From positions 1-5,689 of the forward strand of contig CAYRWY010000391.1 of the NCBI GenBank assembly GCA_964427955.1: a stretch of 5,689 bases of DNA. The letters run 5' to 3'. The position numbers were made by a program, and so were the translations under genes. This document shows, piece after piece, positions 4,605 through 5,689 of the stretch. Position 1 is the stretch's first letter; each line of letters starts with the position of its first letter. The notes beneath the pieces were generated by a model that saw only the letters and a program-made list of their open reading frames with translations, ran no database searches and was not told the DNA's origin. Source of the DNA: JACRBK01 sp964427955 (GTDB lineage Bacteria > Chloroflexota > Anaerolineae > Aggregatilineales > Aggregatilineaceae).

Positions 4605-5689
4605 TTAGGGCTGCAAGGCCGCGAAAATATCCCCCGCCGCCGCCGCGGCCACGCCGGGATCGGACTCGTTCTCGATGACGACGATCACGACCTGGGCCGC
4701 CGGTCCCTCGCTGGCGGCGGCAGGTTCCACGAATCCGGCGAACCAGACCAACGGTGCGGGCGTGCGATCCGGACCGCCGTAGGCCAGTGCGCTGTGGCCG
4801 TAGAGCACCAGGTTGCCGCGCAGCGCCTGCCCGACGTAGCTGCTGCGGGCTGCTGCCTGGAGCATCGCCAGACGCACCGCCGCCGCGACGTCTGCGCGCA
4901 GCACCGCGGGCTGCATCACCGGCAGATCGAGCGGCTGCCAGTCCGACGCGCCGGGGGACCGGGTCGCGGACGCCAGGTGCAGCGGGACGGCGTTGCCGCC
5001 GTTGGCGATCACGCCGATCACCTGGGCCAACTGGAGCGGCGTGATCGTCAGATCGCCCTGCCCCGCCAGGACCGACGTCAGCTCGGTCGTCGAGGTCGTG
5101 GAGGCAAACGGGATCGGATGGTGACCTGCCGCCGTCTCGAAGTCGAGCAGGCGCGGCGGGTCCAGCAGTCCCAATTCCCCAAAACGCTCCCACAGCCGCT
5201 CCGGCGTCAGGGTCGTGTCCAGCGCCGCGGTGAACGGCGCCGGGCAGCCGTAGACGTAGGCCTCGGCCAGCGTCAGCGCGCGGGCAGGCGTGTCCGGCAG
5301 GCAGGTCAGCACCAGCCGCCCCACGTCCACCGGGTTCTGCGCGTCGGGAGCCTCCGTATTGAGCACCTGTTCGCCGCCCGCTTCCAGGGCGGGATGTTCG
5401 GCCAGCAGCGCCGCCAGGATGACCGTCTCGAACGCGCCGCCGGGCTGGTAGAGGCCCGACATGGCCCGGTTGAGCAGCGGCGATACCCTGCGATTCGCAG
5501 TGAGCGCGTCCCAGTTCTGATCGAGTGTATTCGGATCGTAGTCCGGCTGGCTGACCAGCGCCAGAATGCTGCCCGACGGAATCTCGACCACGATGACCGC
5601 GCCGGTCCTGCCGCGCAGCGCCTCGCTCGCCGCCAACTGGACGTCGAGATCGAGCGTGGACTGCACATCGTCGCCCTGCGGCGCTGCGT
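4605..5689 (-). CDS. Penicillin-binding-protein transpeptidase domain lacking its active-site motifs (partial)
   Basis: The frame is open at the right edge (residues AAPQGDD precede the GTG at 5666), so the N-terminus lies outside; 360 residues are visible. Numbering from that GTG as 1, the fold of class B PBPs (FtsI/PBP2 type, which cross-link peptidoglycan outside the membrane) is clear: STLDLDVQLAASEAL (3-17), GAVIVVEIPSGSILALVS (22-39), DYDPN (42-46), NRAMSGLYQPG (66-76), LAGQGDLTITPLQLAQVIG (200-218) with ANGG (221-224), and WFAGFVEP (308-315). The three catalytic motifs are all changed. The SxxK of the YxPGSTFK box is GAFE (77-80), SxN is GCP (140-142), and KTG is GHS (290-292). No frameshift or stop interrupts the frame. 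A pseudoenzyme with a structural or regulatory role in cell-wall synthesis or division is inferred. The missing N-terminus would carry the membrane anchor and dimerisation domain. Confidence 0.85.
   Translation of the reverse strand, partial: AAPQGDDVQSTLDLDVQLAASEALRGRTGAVIVVEIPSGSILALVSQPDYDPNTLDQNWDALTANRRVSPLLNRAMSGLYQPGGAFETVILAALLAEHPALEAGGEQVLNTEAPDAQNPVDVGRLVLTCLPDTPARALTLAEAYVYGCPAPFTAALDTTLTPERLWERFGELGLLDPPRLLDFETAAGHHPIPFASTTSTTELTSVLAGQGDLTITPLQLAQVIGVIANGGNAVPLHLASATRSPGASDWQPLDLPVMQPAVLRADVAAAVRLAMLQAAARSSYVGQALRGNLVLYGHSALAYGGPDRTPAPLVWFAGFVEPAAASEGPAAQVVIVVIENESDPGVAAAAAGDIFAALQP

Noticed and set aside
4564..5193. Minus-strand 209-codon frame rich in Arg and Gly
   Set aside because: It is out of frame with the PBP-like gene, which has family motifs along the same stretch; low-complexity RRGRGGGGG composition marks a shadow.
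1..5689. CRISPR array, tRNA, rRNA or transposase gene
   Set aside because: No regularly spaced 25-40-bp repeats, cloverleaf, rRNA core sequence or transposase motif was seen on either strand.

Overview
The window looks like chromosomal DNA from a high-GC bacterium, most likely a member of the Chloroflexota (Anaerolineae-like). That assignment is an inference from memory of protein families: the methyltransferase with a 'LELAHGTGN' motif I, the two-domain GNAT protein, the YqhQ/DUF1385 protein, and the two kinds of intergenic repeat all recall that phylum. There is no rRNA, tRNA, CRISPR array or transposase gene in it.

Layout from left to right. Positions 1-52 hold at most the tail of a plus-strand gene. 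A minus-strand gene for an unrecognised 181-residue protein (53-598) stands back to back with a plus-strand SAM-dependent methyltransferase gene (GTG start at 730, end 1377). An AT-rich spacer separates them. The methyltransferase ends tail to tail with a minus-strand HNH nuclease gene (1374-1793), the two stop codons sharing a TTAA. The nuclease is translationally coupled (ATGA overlap) to a small 84-residue protein gene just upstream (1790-2044), which has its own -10 box and Shine-Dalgarno. Together they form a compact two-gene module that looks like a toxin-antitoxin or accessory nuclease pair.

Further right, all on the minus strand, are a DUF1385/YqhQ membrane protein (2135-3166), a GNAT acetyltransferase (3474-4460) and the 3' part of a penicillin-binding-protein-like gene (4605 to beyond the right edge). 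The gaps between these three genes are filled by non-coding repeats. A 221-bp imperfect inverted repeat with a GC-rich hairpin at its centre lies between GNAT and DUF1385. A smaller inverted repeat containing 14-bp tandem units lies between the PBP-like gene and GNAT. Both repeats create spurious open reading frames, and the second one adds a false N-terminus to the GNAT gene.

The most notable observation is the PBP-like protein. It keeps the transpeptidase scaffold, but all three active-site motifs are replaced (SxxK by GxxE, SxN by GCP, KTG by GHS), so it is predicted to be a catalytically dead pseudoenzyme. The second is the coupled small-protein/HNH pair, whose small member carries an EF-hand-like loop. 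The remaining genes have no clear shared pathway.
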